Assembly: GCA_019694165.1 (NCBI GenBank)
Contig: JAIBCL010000003.1
Span: forward strand, 124,001 to 188,000
Source of the DNA: Verrucomicrobiaceae bacterium
GTDB taxonomy: Bacteria > Verrucomicrobiota > Verrucomicrobiia > Verrucomicrobiales > Verrucomicrobiaceae
Direction of reading: 5' to 3'
Length of the DNA: 64,000 nt
The notes beneath the pieces were generated by a model that saw only the letters and a list, made by a program, of their open reading frames with translations, was not told the DNA's origin and ran no database searches. Position numbers and translations under genes: made by a program. Positions 17,029 to 26,200 of this stretch are shown here, piece after piece (position 1 is the stretch's first letter; each line of letters opens with the position of its first letter).

Positions 17029-19893
17029 ATGAAAGCACTTTCATCGTCTCTCCTCGCTCTCGCGATCACGGCTGTGTCACTCCCCACCAGCGCAGCCGAC
17101 GATGCCGCGCAGTTGTTCGTGCGTCGCGTGAAGCCCTTGTTCAGCGAGAAATGTCTCGGCTGCCACGGGAAGGACCCGCAGAAGATCAAGGCGGACTACG
17201 ACATGCGCACGCGCGAGTTGGCCTTCAAAGGTGGCGAGAGCGGTGAGGCTGCGATAGTGCCTGGCCAGCCGGAGAAAAGCCCGCTTTATCTCTCGGTGAC
17301 TCGCGCCCACGAAGACGAGTGGAAGCCCATGCCGCCGAAGGAGCCGGATAAGCTCTACGCGGAGCAGATCGCGTGGATCAAAGACTGGATCGCTGGCGGT
17401 GCGCCGTGGCCGGATGAAGCGAAGGCTCGTGAGATCGCGAAAGCGAATGCGGACAAATGGGCAGCGGAAGATGGCTCGGCAGTGAAGACAAGCGGCGGCT
17501 TGTCGGCTGACTGGACGAATCGCAAATACAAGCCGGAATCGCTGTGGGGATACGCCGCGGTGGTGAAGCCCGAATGTCGAATGACGAATGACGAAAACCC
17601 TGTCGATGAGCTTCTAGCAAAGCAAATGCCGGAGGGGTTGAAGACAGCGGGTGATGCGGACGCGCGGACGTTCATCCGCCGCGCGACCTTTGATCTCACC
17701 GGCCTGCCACCGACGCCTGAGGAAGTGGCGGCTTTCGAATCCGACTCAATCCGCAATCCCCAATCCGCAATCCGCAATCTGGTGGATCGCTTGCTCGAAT
17801 CCCCTCACTACGGCGAGCGCATGGCGCAGCATTGGCTCGATGTGACGCGTTATGCCGACAGCAGCGGCTTCGCGAACGACTTCGAGCGCGGCAATGCCTG
17901 GCGTTTCCGCGACTACGTCGTGCGTGCGTTCAACAGCGACAAGCCCTATGACCAGTTCATCAAGGAACAGATCGCCGGCGACGAGATCGATCCGAACGAT
18001 CCGGAGAAGCTAATCGCCACCGGCTTCCTTCGCATGGGACCGTGGGAACTCACAGGCATGGAGGTGGAGAAGGTCGCGCGGCAGCGCTTTCTCGATGATG
18101 TGACCAACAGCATCGGTGAGACCTTCCTCGCGCACGCACTGCAATGCGCGCGCTGCCACGATCACAAGTTCGATCCCGTGCCCACGCGCGACTACTACTC
18201 GATCCAGGCCGTGTTTGGCACCACGCAACTCGCCGAACGTGCCGCTCCTTTCCTTCCCGTGGAGAACACGAAGGGCTTCGAAGAGCGCAAGTATCTGGAA
18301 CAAACCCGCGCCGAATACGAAGCGACATTGTCGAAGCTCGATGCCGTGCTGCTGGAGAACGCGCAGCGTTGGTTCAAGGACAACGGCAAGGACCCGGCAA
18401 AATGGAATGCGACCGTTGTCTCGGCACGCACGCAACCCAAGACGGGCAAGGGCATGAAGAACAGGCGTGCCAGCTATGCCAACGTCTTCGAAAGCACGCG
18501 CAAGCTGCTCGCCGACCAAAACGTGCCAGAGGGCGACTACCCGCCGAAGCTGGTGGGCTTCACGCCGGAGCAGTTCGGCATGGAACGCGTAGCGCGCAAA
18601 GGTCTCGAGCGCCTGAAGTGGGAGATGGAGCGCTACGATCCGTATGCGCTTGCTGTCTATGATGGCCGCACACCGACCTATCGCACCGTGTTTACTCCGT
18701 TGCGGATGCCCGCACAGCGCATGACGGATGGCGAACTGGAGAACCCATGCATTCATATCGGTGGCGATCCGTTCTCAGAAGGACCAGCAGTGAAGCCTGG
18801 CGTGCTGAGCATGATCAGCAGCGTGAAGACGACGCCGATCCCCGAAAGCATCGAAGGCCGTCGCAAAGCCTTCGCTGAATGGGTGGCCAATGCGGACAAT
18901 CCGCTCACCACGCGCACCATCGTGAACCGCATTTGGATGTGGCACTTCGGCCAGCCCATCGCGGGCAACCCGAACAACTTCGGCAGCACGGGCAAGAAGC
19001 CGACGCATCCTGAGCTGCTCGACTGGCTCGCGGCGACGTTCGTGGAGAAAGGCTGGTCATTCAAAGCCATGCACCGCATTCTCATGACGAGCGCGGCGTA
19101 TCGTCGCAGTGCCACGCATCCTGATCTGAAGACGCTCAGTGAGAAGGATCCTCTCGGCACCAGCTTTGCCGTCTTCAAGCCACGTCGTCTCACCGCGGAA
19201 GAACTGCGCGATGCGATGCTGTCGGCGAGCGGTGAACTGAACCTCACGCTTGGCGGCATTCCGAATCGTCCCGAAATCAATCTCGAAGCCGCTCTGCAGC
19301 CACGCCAGGTGATGGGCACCTTCGCCGCCGCCTGGGTGCCAAATCCGAAGCCTGAGCAGCGCAATCGCCGCTCGATTTACGCGCTGAAGCTGCGCGGCCA
19401 GAGCGATCCAGCGATGGAGGTCTTTAACGCACCCGCTCCCGACTTCTCCTGCGAGCGACGTGAAGCCAGCACCGTCACGCCGCAGGTCTTTGCGCTCTTC
19501 AACAGCAAGGCGAGTCAGTCGCGTGCGCTGGCATTGGCAACGCGCGTCTTGAAGGAAACAAAGGACGACAAGGCGGCGATCGATCGGTGCTTCGCGCTCG
19601 TGTTTGGCCGAACGGCGAAGGACGACGAAGTCGCGAGTTGCCTCACGCATTGGCGAGAGATGGAAGCGGTGCAGTCGAAGATCAAACCCACCGCGACGAA
19701 GCCGCCGCTCGAAGTTCGCCGCGATGCCGTTGAAGAGAACACGGGAGAGAAGTTCTCCTTCAGCGAGAAGCTTCACGCCAACGCTGACTTTGTCCCCGAT
19801 CTCCAACCAAGCGATCGCGATGCACGCACGCGCGCGCTCGCCGATGTATGCCTGGCTTTGCTGAACACGAACGAGTTTGCTTATGTGTATTGA
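17029..19893 (+). CDS. Exported planctomycete-type cytochrome / DUF1549 / DUF1553 protein
   Basis: A 954-residue protein with a signal peptide (residues 1-22). A PSCyt1-type heme-binding motif CLGCH sits near residue 45, followed by DUF1549 (about 190-390; DLTGLPPTPEEV, RLLESPHYGERMA, and a second CARCHDHKFDPV heme-type motif) and DUF1553 (about 620-900; NPLTTRTIVNRIWMWHFG, PTHPELLDWLA). These large proteins are abundant in PVC bacteria and usually pair with DUF1501 genes, as here; their reaction is still unsettled and proposals centre on oxidative or glycan-related surface chemistry. Two linkers (residues about 181-190 and 237-251) consist of short DNA repeats read in frame (see findings). 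The stop is only four bases from the stop of the convergent toxin gene. Confidence 0.92.
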   Translation: MKALSSSLLALAITAVSLPTSAADDAAQLFVRRVKPLFSEKCLGCHGKDPQKIKADYDMRTRELAFKGGESGEAAIVPGQPEKSPLYLSVTRAHEDEWKPMPPKEPDKLYAEQIAWIKDWIAGGAPWPDEAKAREIAKANADKWAAEDGSAVKTSGGLSADWTNRKYKPESLWGYAAVVKPECRMTNDENPVDELLAKQMPEGLKTAGDADARTFIRRATFDLTGLPPTPEEVAAFESDSIRNPQSAIRNLVDRLLESPHYGERMAQHWLDVTRYADSSGFANDFERGNAWRFRDYVVRAFNSDKPYDQFIKEQIAGDEIDPNDPEKLIATGFLRMGPWELTGMEVEKVARQRFLDDVTNSIGETFLAHALQCARCHDHKFDPVPTRDYYSIQAVFGTTQLAERAAPFLPVENTKGFEERKYLEQTRAEYEATLSKLDAVLLENAQRWFKDNGKDPAKWNATVVSARTQPKTGKGMKNRRASYANVFESTRKLLADQNVPEGDYPPKLVGFTPEQFGMERVARKGLERLKWEMERYDPYALAVYDGRTPTYRTVFTPLRMPAQRMTDGELENPCIHIGGDPFSEGPAVKPGVLSMISSVKTTPIPESIEGRRKAFAEWVANADNPLTTRTIVNRIWMWHFGQPIAGNPNNFGSTGKKPTHPELLDWLAATFVEKGWSFKAMHRILMTSAAYRRSATHPDLKTLSEKDPLGTSFAVFKPRRLTAEELRDAMLSASGELNLTLGGIPNRPEINLEAALQPRQVMGTFAAAWVPNPKPEQRNRRSIYALKLRGQSDPAMEVFNAPAPDFSCERREASTVTPQVFALFNSKASQSRALALATRVLKETKDDKAAIDRCFALVFGRTAKDDEVASCLTHWREMEAVQSKIKPTATKPPLEVRRDAVEENTGEKFSFSEKLHANADFVPDLQPSDRDARTRALADVCLALLNTNEFAYVY
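17568..17597 (+). repeat. Mini-repeat insertion in linker A of the first DUF1549 protein
   Basis: The sequence reads as near-tandem copies of GAATGACGAAT-type units in frame, translating to ECRMTNDEN just before the conserved NPVDELLAKQ start of DUF1549. On the minus strand the same DNA reads SSFVIRHSGF, the usual appearance of dispersed intergenic mini-repeats. The boundaries are approximate. Confidence 0.6.
17737..17779 (+). repeat. AATCCGC tandem mini-repeat in linker B of the first DUF1549 protein
   Basis: The heptamer AATCCGC or a one-base variant occurs five times, directly or nearly directly repeated, translating to SIRNPQSAIRN. It lies in frame immediately before the conserved LVDRLLESPHYGERMA helix, where related proteins normally have a short loop. 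It looks like an expanded or inserted repeat that the protein tolerates. Confidence 0.7.
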
Positions 19894-19897
19894 GTGG

Positions 19898-20311
19898 TCA
19901 GCCTGGAAGGCGAATCTCAAAGTCGTCACTTCGAACGAGATGAATGAAATCACCCGTGTTCAGTGTGATGATGGCGTCCACGCCAGCTTTCCCGGCTGCG
20001 ACGAAGTGCATGTAGTCGTAAACACCTCCGCCTCGAACACCAAGTTTTTGCGCTGCGGCGAGAGCTTCAAGAATTTCAAAGTCAGTCAGGTGAATGATCT
20101 CGACTCTTGGACGGATAGTCTTGTTCAGCAGTTCGCTCGCCGCGTCGGCACTGGCTTTGATCTTGCCTGTGAGAGTCGAGAAGGTTTCAAGGAGCGCGTG
20201 AGAGTAGATCACATGCTGACCGGACAAAAGAACGGCCTTGCTCTCGTCATGCCGTCGTTCGTCCGGGCAAAGAGCCGCAACGAGAACGGAACTATCCAGC
20301 AAGCACCTCAT
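19898..20311 (-). CDS. vapC: PIN-domain ribonuclease toxin (VapC family)
   Basis: A 137-residue PIN-fold protein on the strand opposite to its neighbours. The first acidic residue Asp6 lies in MRCLLDSSVLVAAL. Later acidic residues follow in HALLETFSTLT, GVYDYMHFVAA and ITLNTGDFIHL, the typical four-acid magnesium site. VapC toxins cleave tRNA or rRNA and are neutralised by a tightly bound antitoxin. Here the antitoxin gene overlaps the toxin start (ATGA at 20308-20311), confirming a bicistronic toxin-antitoxin module. The module sits between the DUF1553 and DUF1501 genes, facing the former tail to tail with a four-base gap. Confidence 0.9.
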   Translation of the reverse strand: MRCLLDSSVLVAALCPDERRHDESKAVLLSGQHVIYSHALLETFSTLTGKIKASADAASELLNKTIRPRVEIIHLTDFEILEALAAAQKLGVRGGGVYDYMHFVAAGKAGVDAIITLNTGDFIHLVRSDDFEIRLPG

Positions 20312-20586
20312 CGACCGAAGGCACGGCTGGCCAGTTCATCACGATCCGCGCGGATGGCTTCTGCGGCGTCCAGCGGAATGCCTCGCTTGGGCAGCAGCAG
20401 CACGCCCGAGTCTTCCACAAGCTGGTCAACGCCGACAACATCGGCCTCTGCGTCACTCACAATCTCCATCCGCCCTTCACTGACCTCGGCACGAAGGGGC
20501 ATGCCAGGCTTGATGCCAAAGACACGCTTGAGTTGCTCGGGCAGCGTGAGCCGTCCGTCGTCGTCAATGGTGAGTGTCGCAGTCAT
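20308..20586 (-). CDS. AbrB/MazE-type antitoxin of the VapC pair
   Basis: A 92-residue protein. Residues 1-48 form an AbrB/SpoVT swapped-hairpin DNA-binding domain (TIDDDGRLTLPEQLKRVFGIKPGMPL), and the C-terminal 40 residues (DSGVLLLPKRGIPLDAAEAIRADRDE) are the likely toxin-binding tail. It should bind and repress its own promoter, which must lie in the 75 bases between it and the divergent DUF1501 gene. Its coupling to the toxin gene by an ATGA overlap supports the assignment. Confidence 0.85.
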   Translation of the reverse strand: MTATLTIDDDGRLTLPEQLKRVFGIKPGMPLRAEVSEGRMEIVSDAEADVVGVDQLVEDSGVLLLPKRGIPLDAAEAIRADRDELASRAFGR

Positions 20587-20661
20587 GGCGCTGAGTTTGC
20601 CACCGACAGATCAGACTCGCAAGTCCCAGCCCTTTGCCCCAAACCACAAATCCCTCATGCC

Positions 20662-22068
20662 ATGAACCTTTCCTTCTTCCCCTGCGCCGGAGCCCGCGCG
20701 TTGCATGCGCCCACGCGCCGCGAGTTTGTTTACAGCCTCGGTGCGTCACTGGGCAGCGTGGCGTTCACATCACTGCTTGCTGAGACGAAGCAAGCGCACT
20801 TCCCCAACGCGAAGGCGAAGAACGTCATCTTCCTCATGATGGAGGGCGGGCCGTCGCACATCGACACCTTCGATCCGAAGCCGATGCTCGAGAAGATGCA
20901 TCTCAAGGAGTTCGTGCGTGAAGGGAAGCAGAAGTCTGCGATGGAGAGCGGCAAGCGTTACTACGTGAAGAGTCCGTTCAAGTTCATCAGGGCTGGCAAG
21001 AGCGGTGCGGACATGGCGGAGAACTGGTCGCACCTCGCGAATGTGGCCGATGACATCTGCTTCTTCCGTGGCTGCACCGTGGATAGCGTGAATCATCCGA
21101 CCGCGATGTATCAGATGAACTGCGGCAATCGCTTCGGTGGCGATCCCGGCATTGGCGCGTGGGTGAACTATGGCCTCGGCACCGTGAACGCGGACCTGCC
21201 CGGCTTCATCGTGCTGCCCGAGGTGAGCTATCCGCAAGGCGGTGCGGCGAACTGGAGCAACGGCTACCTGCCCGCGCGCTTCCAAGGCACACCATTGCGC
21301 GCGAAAGGCTCGCCCATTCTCGATCTCACGCCGGGTGAGGGCATCACGCCCGAGCATCAGCGGAAGAACCTCGATTTGATTGCCAAGCTTAACACCGCAC
21401 ACGCCGCCGAACATCCTGGCCACGACGAACTCAGCGCGCGCATGGACAGCTACGAACTCGCCTTCCGCATGCAGATGCAGGTGCCCGAGGTGCTCGATCT
21501 TTCGAAGGAGGATGCAAAGACCAAAGAACTCTACGGCATTGGCAAGGACGCGACGGATTCGTTTGGTCGCAAGTGCCTGCTCGCGCGCAAGCTCGTGGAG
21601 AAAGGCGTGCGCTTCGTGCAGCTCTACAACGGCTCCTGGGACAGCCACGACTACATCGAGCGCGCGCACGGCAATCTCGTGCGCGGCGTGGACCAGCCCA
21701 TCGCTGCGCTCATCACCGACTTGAAACAACGCGGCCTGCTAGACAGCACTCTCATCGTCTGGTGCGGCGAATTCGGACGCACACCTGACAACGGAGTGCG
21801 CGGCGGCACCGCGTATGGTCGCGATCACAACCCCAACGCGATGACCATCTGGATGGCAGGCGGCGGTTGCAACGCCGGCCAGACCATCGGCTCCACCGAC
21901 GAACTCGGCATGGCCGTCGCCGAAGGCAAAGCACATGTGCGCGACCTCCACGTCACGCTGCTGCGTCTTCTCGGACTCGACGACAACAAGCTCACCTTCT
22001 ACCACGGCGGCCGCTTCAAGCAGCTCTCGCAAATTGGCGGACATGTGATCAAGGACCTCGTGGCGTGA
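20662..22068 (+). CDS. DUF1501 protein (exported, sulfatase-like fold)
   Basis: A 468-residue protein, starting at 20662. The N-terminus contains TRREFVYSLGASLGSVAF, a twin-arginine-like leader typical of DUF1501. The family core is clear: VIFLMMEGGPSHIDTFDPKP, then GIGAWVNYGLG, LYNGSWDSHD, LIVWCGEFGRTP and the terminal LRLLGLDDNKLTFYHGGR. DUF1501 proteins share the alkaline-phosphatase/sulfatase fold and are almost always encoded next to DUF1549/DUF1553 genes; the joint activity is not established. Here the partner gene ends at 19893, separated only by the inserted toxin-antitoxin module. Confidence 0.92.
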   Translation: MNLSFFPCAGARALHAPTRREFVYSLGASLGSVAFTSLLAETKQAHFPNAKAKNVIFLMMEGGPSHIDTFDPKPMLEKMHLKEFVREGKQKSAMESGKRYYVKSPFKFIRAGKSGADMAENWSHLANVADDICFFRGCTVDSVNHPTAMYQMNCGNRFGGDPGIGAWVNYGLGTVNADLPGFIVLPEVSYPQGGAANWSNGYLPARFQGTPLRAKGSPILDLTPGEGITPEHQRKNLDLIAKLNTAHAAEHPGHDELSARMDSYELAFRMQMQVPEVLDLSKEDAKTKELYGIGKDATDSFGRKCLLARKLVEKGVRFVQLYNGSWDSHDYIERAHGNLVRGVDQPIAALITDLKQRGLLDSTLIVWCGEFGRTPDNGVRGGTAYGRDHNPNAMTIWMAGGGCNAGQTIGSTDELGMAVAEGKAHVRDLHVTLLRLLGLDDNKLTFYHGGRFKQLSQIGGHVIKDLVA

Positions 22069-22115
22069 TGCACCCGAGATTTGACGCCATTCATGCCCCC
22101 GCTTGATTCGGCGCA

Positions 22116-23273
22116 ATGCCATCAGTTCTCGAACCTCTCCCTCAACACCGGTCCCTCGCCGATTGGCTGCGTGGGGAGGAAAACGAAGTCTGGAACTGGT
22201 TCGCGGACGAAGAACGCACGGCCATGGATGCGGAACAGGTCCGGCTGTCGCTGTTGCGTGACACCTACCGATTGGATGCGGAAGCCCATCCGGAGGTGTT
22301 TCGTGAGATTGAGGCCGCTTGCGAGGCGCTCGGCATTCAGGCGAAAGTTTTTGCCTATCAGGCACAGGACTCCACCGCGCCGAATGCGGCTGTTTGTCAT
22401 CTTCCCGGCGAGGCGCATGTCATTTTCTCCGGCCCGATCCTTTCGCTGCTTTCGGCGGATGAGTTGCGCGGCGTCATCGGACATGAGCTGGCGCATCATC
22501 ACCTCTGGCAGATGGACGACGGCGCGTTTTATCTAGCGGATCGCATTCTGCACTCGGCAGCGTCGCATCCGGGGGCGGAGCCAGCCCATGCGCAAAGCGC
22601 GCGCGTTTGGCGGCTCGCCACCGAGCTGTTTGCGGATCGTGGCGCGTATCTCGCGACGAACAGCCTCGAAACTGCCGTCGCAGGTTTGGTCAAAACGACC
22701 ACCGGCCTCGCTCAAGTCAGCGCCAAGAGCTACCTAGCCCAAGCGGAAGAGATTTTCTCCAAATCGAAGCCGAAGACCGATCAGCTCACCCATCCCGAAA
22801 CTTTCATCCGGGCACGCGCGCTCCAGCTTTGGGTCGAAGAGGACGAGACACTCGAGGAGACCATCGCCAAGATGCTCGACTTCGATGAAGGGCTCGATGA
22901 TCTCACGCTCGTGCAGCAGGCGGAGATGTCCGCACTCACTCGGCGTTTCCTCGCACACCTGCTTGAGCCTTCGTGGTTTCAAACGGAGGCCGTTCTCGCT
23001 CATGCGAGGCTCTTCTTCCGCGAATTCAAACCCGCAGCCGATGCCGCCATCCTCACTGAACTCGTCGAGCGTCCTGCCTCGCATCGCGAATACTTCGCCC
23101 AGCTGATGCTAGACTTCTGCGCCGTCGATCCCGATCTCGAGGATGCGCCCATGGAACGTTGTCTGGAGTTCGCTCGCGACCTGGAGTGCCTCGGAGCCTT
23201 CGAAAAACTGCTCACCAAGGAGCTGAAGGTGAAAGCCAAAGACCTCAAAAAACTCAAGGAGGCACTGGCATGA
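22116..23273 (+). CDS. M48-type zinc metallopeptidase coupled to the giant helicase
   Basis: A 385-residue protein with no signal peptide or membrane helix, unlike the membrane-bound HtpX/Oma1 forms. The zinc site is complete: HELAHH with His123, Glu124 and His127, and the third ligand Glu170 in ELFADRGAY. Before it lies the FSGPILSLLSADELRGVIG segment typical of M48. The C-terminal half (about 200-385) is helical and acidic, with no known domain, and may bind a partner. The stop overlaps the next start as ATGA, so the peptidase and the 1783-residue helicase-nuclease are made together. The likely role is a cytosolic protease acting on or activated by the helicase. This is inferred from coupling only. 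Confidence 0.85.
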   Translation: MPSVLEPLPQHRSLADWLRGEENEVWNWFADEERTAMDAEQVRLSLLRDTYRLDAEAHPEVFREIEAACEALGIQAKVFAYQAQDSTAPNAAVCHLPGEAHVIFSGPILSLLSADELRGVIGHELAHHHLWQMDDGAFYLADRILHSAASHPGAEPAHAQSARVWRLATELFADRGAYLATNSLETAVAGLVKTTTGLAQVSAKSYLAQAEEIFSKSKPKTDQLTHPETFIRARALQLWVEEDETLEETIAKMLDFDEGLDDLTLVQQAEMSALTRRFLAHLLEPSWFQTEAVLAHARLFFREFKPAADAAILTELVERPASHREYFAQLMLDFCAVDPDLEDAPMERCLEFARDLECLGAFEKLLTKELKVKAKDLKKLKEALA

Positions 23274-26200
23274 GCGAGTTCATCACTTTCCTCACACAAG
23301 GCATCGACCGCGGCGGTTTTGAGACCGAGGACGTGCTCGCCGCCGTGCTGCCGTTGATGCACGAGGTGCTCACGATTCACGAAAGGGGTGATGTCGCGCC
23401 ATTGCGCGGTCTTTCTGGCCTTCGGGTGATCGAGGATCGTTCCCTCGGTCTGGGTTCGCCTGCTGGCGTGCCATCGGAGCGAAACGACAGCCGTTTGCGT
23501 GAGCTGCTGGCCACGCATTCGCGCGGACTCGAAGTCATCGGCGAATCGAAGCGCGAGACAGACATCAATACCTTTGCGCAGAACGTCACGAATCTCGATG
23601 TCGGCAGTGCAGACGCGGAGATCACGCGGCCGGTTTATTTGCCAGGCTACACGACTTGGGAGCATGTCATCGGTCATCATGATGAATTGACCGATGTGCT
23701 CTCGCTCGGTCTCATCCTTGCCAGCGTGGCCTGCGGGCTGGATTTTACCGATGCGGAGGACGTTTCGCTCTTCACAAATTCGCGCACGAATCTCTTCGCG
23801 CTGTCGCGTCGGCTGCACCCCGTGCTTGCCAGTGTCATCACGGAGATGACGGAGCTGCATCGTGGCAAGCGGGCGCAGGATTTGCCCTCGCTGATCCGCA
23901 GGCTGGAGACGTATCGCGATCAGCCGGTGGACATCGACATCACCTCGCTGCCCGGGTTGGAAAAAGGCAGCAAGAAAGACAAACGCGCCGTCATCCAGAC
24001 CCACCTGCGAGATCGCCTTTTCGAAGTCTCGCGGCGCAACAAGCTGCTCTACTTCAAGAGCACGCAGTCCACGCTGAACCTCACCATCGCCAGCGTGCCG
24101 CTCGTGCTCGATTACCGGAATGTGAAGCCGGAGGACTTGCTCTACTGGCATCCATCACTCGCGCAGGACATCAGCGCTGGAAACACGCTCGCGCTGAACC
24201 GCTGGCTGCGCATGGAGGAAGCTCCGTATCTGCCGGGCCAGCTCGACAAGCTCATTAGCGAGGCCCGCCGAGACCGCGCGGAGTATGGCTTCTCGCAGCT
24301 CCGCCTCGTGCTGACCTTTCTGCGCTGGCACAATCTCAAGGAGGCACCGCAGGAGCGCATTCACTCGCCATTGCTGCTGCTGCCGGTCGAGTTGACGAAG
24401 AAAAAAGGCGTCAAAGACCACTACACCCTCGAACCGAGCGACACCGTGGCCGAGGTGAACCCCGCGCTGCGCCATCACCTGAAGCAGCTCTACAATCTCG
24501 ACCTGCCGGAGACCATCGACCTGCGCAGCACTACGCTCACCGCCTTTCACGAGCAGTTGAAGGCGCAGATTCACGCCAGCGAGCCCGGTGTGAGCCTCAC
24601 GCTCACTGAGAAACCGCGCATTCAGCTCTTCCACGAGAAGGCCAAGCAGCGTGTCGATCAGTATCGCCGTCGCATGGCACGCACTGGTCGCCGCATCACG
24701 GCAGCGAAAGTGGACTACAGCTACGACAAGGCCGACTTTCGCCCGCTCGGCCTCCAGGTCTTCCAAAAGAAGATCGTGCCCGCGCCGCTGCCGCTGCGTG
24801 ATCTCGCCGGAGCACCACCGCTGCCGCGCCAGTTGAACATGGTGGCAGAGACTGAGCGCAAGACCTTCTCCATCGTCGAGGACTCGCTCGGCAATCCTTA
24901 CTCGTGGGAGTTCGACCTCTGCTCGCTCACGCTGGCAAACTTCAACTACCGCAAGATGACGCTCGTGCGGGATTACTCGCAGCTCATCGCCAGCGATGTG
25001 CCGAACGCTGCATTTGATCGCGTCTTCTCGCTAGAACCACGCGCCGTCGAGGCCCCGCCAATCCCCGTTTTGCCGCCCTCGCAGCAGCATCTGATCATCG
25101 CGGCGGATGCCACGCAGACCGGTGCCATCGCACGAGCACGCACCGGCGAGAGCTTCATCATTCAAGGCCCGCCCGGCACCGGCAAATCGCAAACCATCAC
25201 GAATCTCATCGCCGACTACGTGGCGCTCGGGAAACGTGTGCTTTTCGTGTGCGAAAAGCGTGCCGCGATCGATGTCGTCTTCCATCGCCTACGTCAGCAG
25301 GGCCTGGATGAGCTGTGCTGCCTCATCCACGACTCGCAGACCGATAAGAAGGAGTTCATCCTCAATCTGAAGCAAACCTACGAGCAATGGCTCGACACCG
25401 GAACCGCCGCCGATGCGAGCGAGTCGAAGCGAAATGCCGCTTTGAGCACTTTGGAGGCCGAACTGGTTGCTTTGGAAAAGTTCACCCAATCGAGCGCCGC
25501 AGCCAATCCGTTGCTTTTGCGCCTCATCGAGCTAAGAAACGGCTTTGAGGCCGCTGAACCGCCTCTCGATGAAAATCTGCCCGATTACACCGAATGGCAG
25601 CAAGCTGGCGACAGCGTGCTCCGGCTCGTCAACGCCCTCGAAGACCTCGGCGCGGCTCCAATTTTTGCCAAACATCCGCTGCGCTGGCTCAATGATCTCG
25701 AAACCACTCCAGCACGTCTCGAAGACCTCGAACAACGCCTCAGCGACCTCGATGATGCGCTTCAGCAAACGGGTCTGCCTATGGAGCATTGGGACACGCT
25801 GGACGAAGTCGCCCAGCTCCTCGAATCGACGACGCGTCTGCTCCCGCTCGCCCGCAAAAACCTCCTCGGCCTGCTCGATGCCAACAGCAGCACCAGCGGA
25901 GCCTTTGCGAAACTATGCGCCGACTACGCGAAGAAGCGCAAAGCTCTCGAAGTCGCGCAAAAGAAGACTGCCAACTGGCGCGAGAAGCTGCCTGCGGATG
26001 AAACCGCCTCCGCCTTGTCTCAAGCCGAAAAGCTTCAAGGCTTCCTCGCCTTCCTGAACCCCGCCTGGTGGCGGCTGCGCAAGGTGCTGAATGCCTCGTA
26101 TGACTTCAGCAAACACGCGGTGAAACCCACCTGGACCAAAGTGCTCTCCGAACTCGCCGCCGAGCACGCGGCGAAGGCCGAAGTGGAAGCCGTGCAGGAT

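Noticed and set aside
17568-17779. CRISPR-like array
   Set aside because: The units are only 7-11 bases, directly adjacent without spacers, and read through in frame within a gene. No cas genes are present in the window.
19877-20665. A plus-strand 262-residue frame between the DUF1553 and DUF1501 genes
   Set aside because: It is antisense to the toxin-antitoxin genes, which have clear PIN and AbrB motifs and an ATGA overlap.
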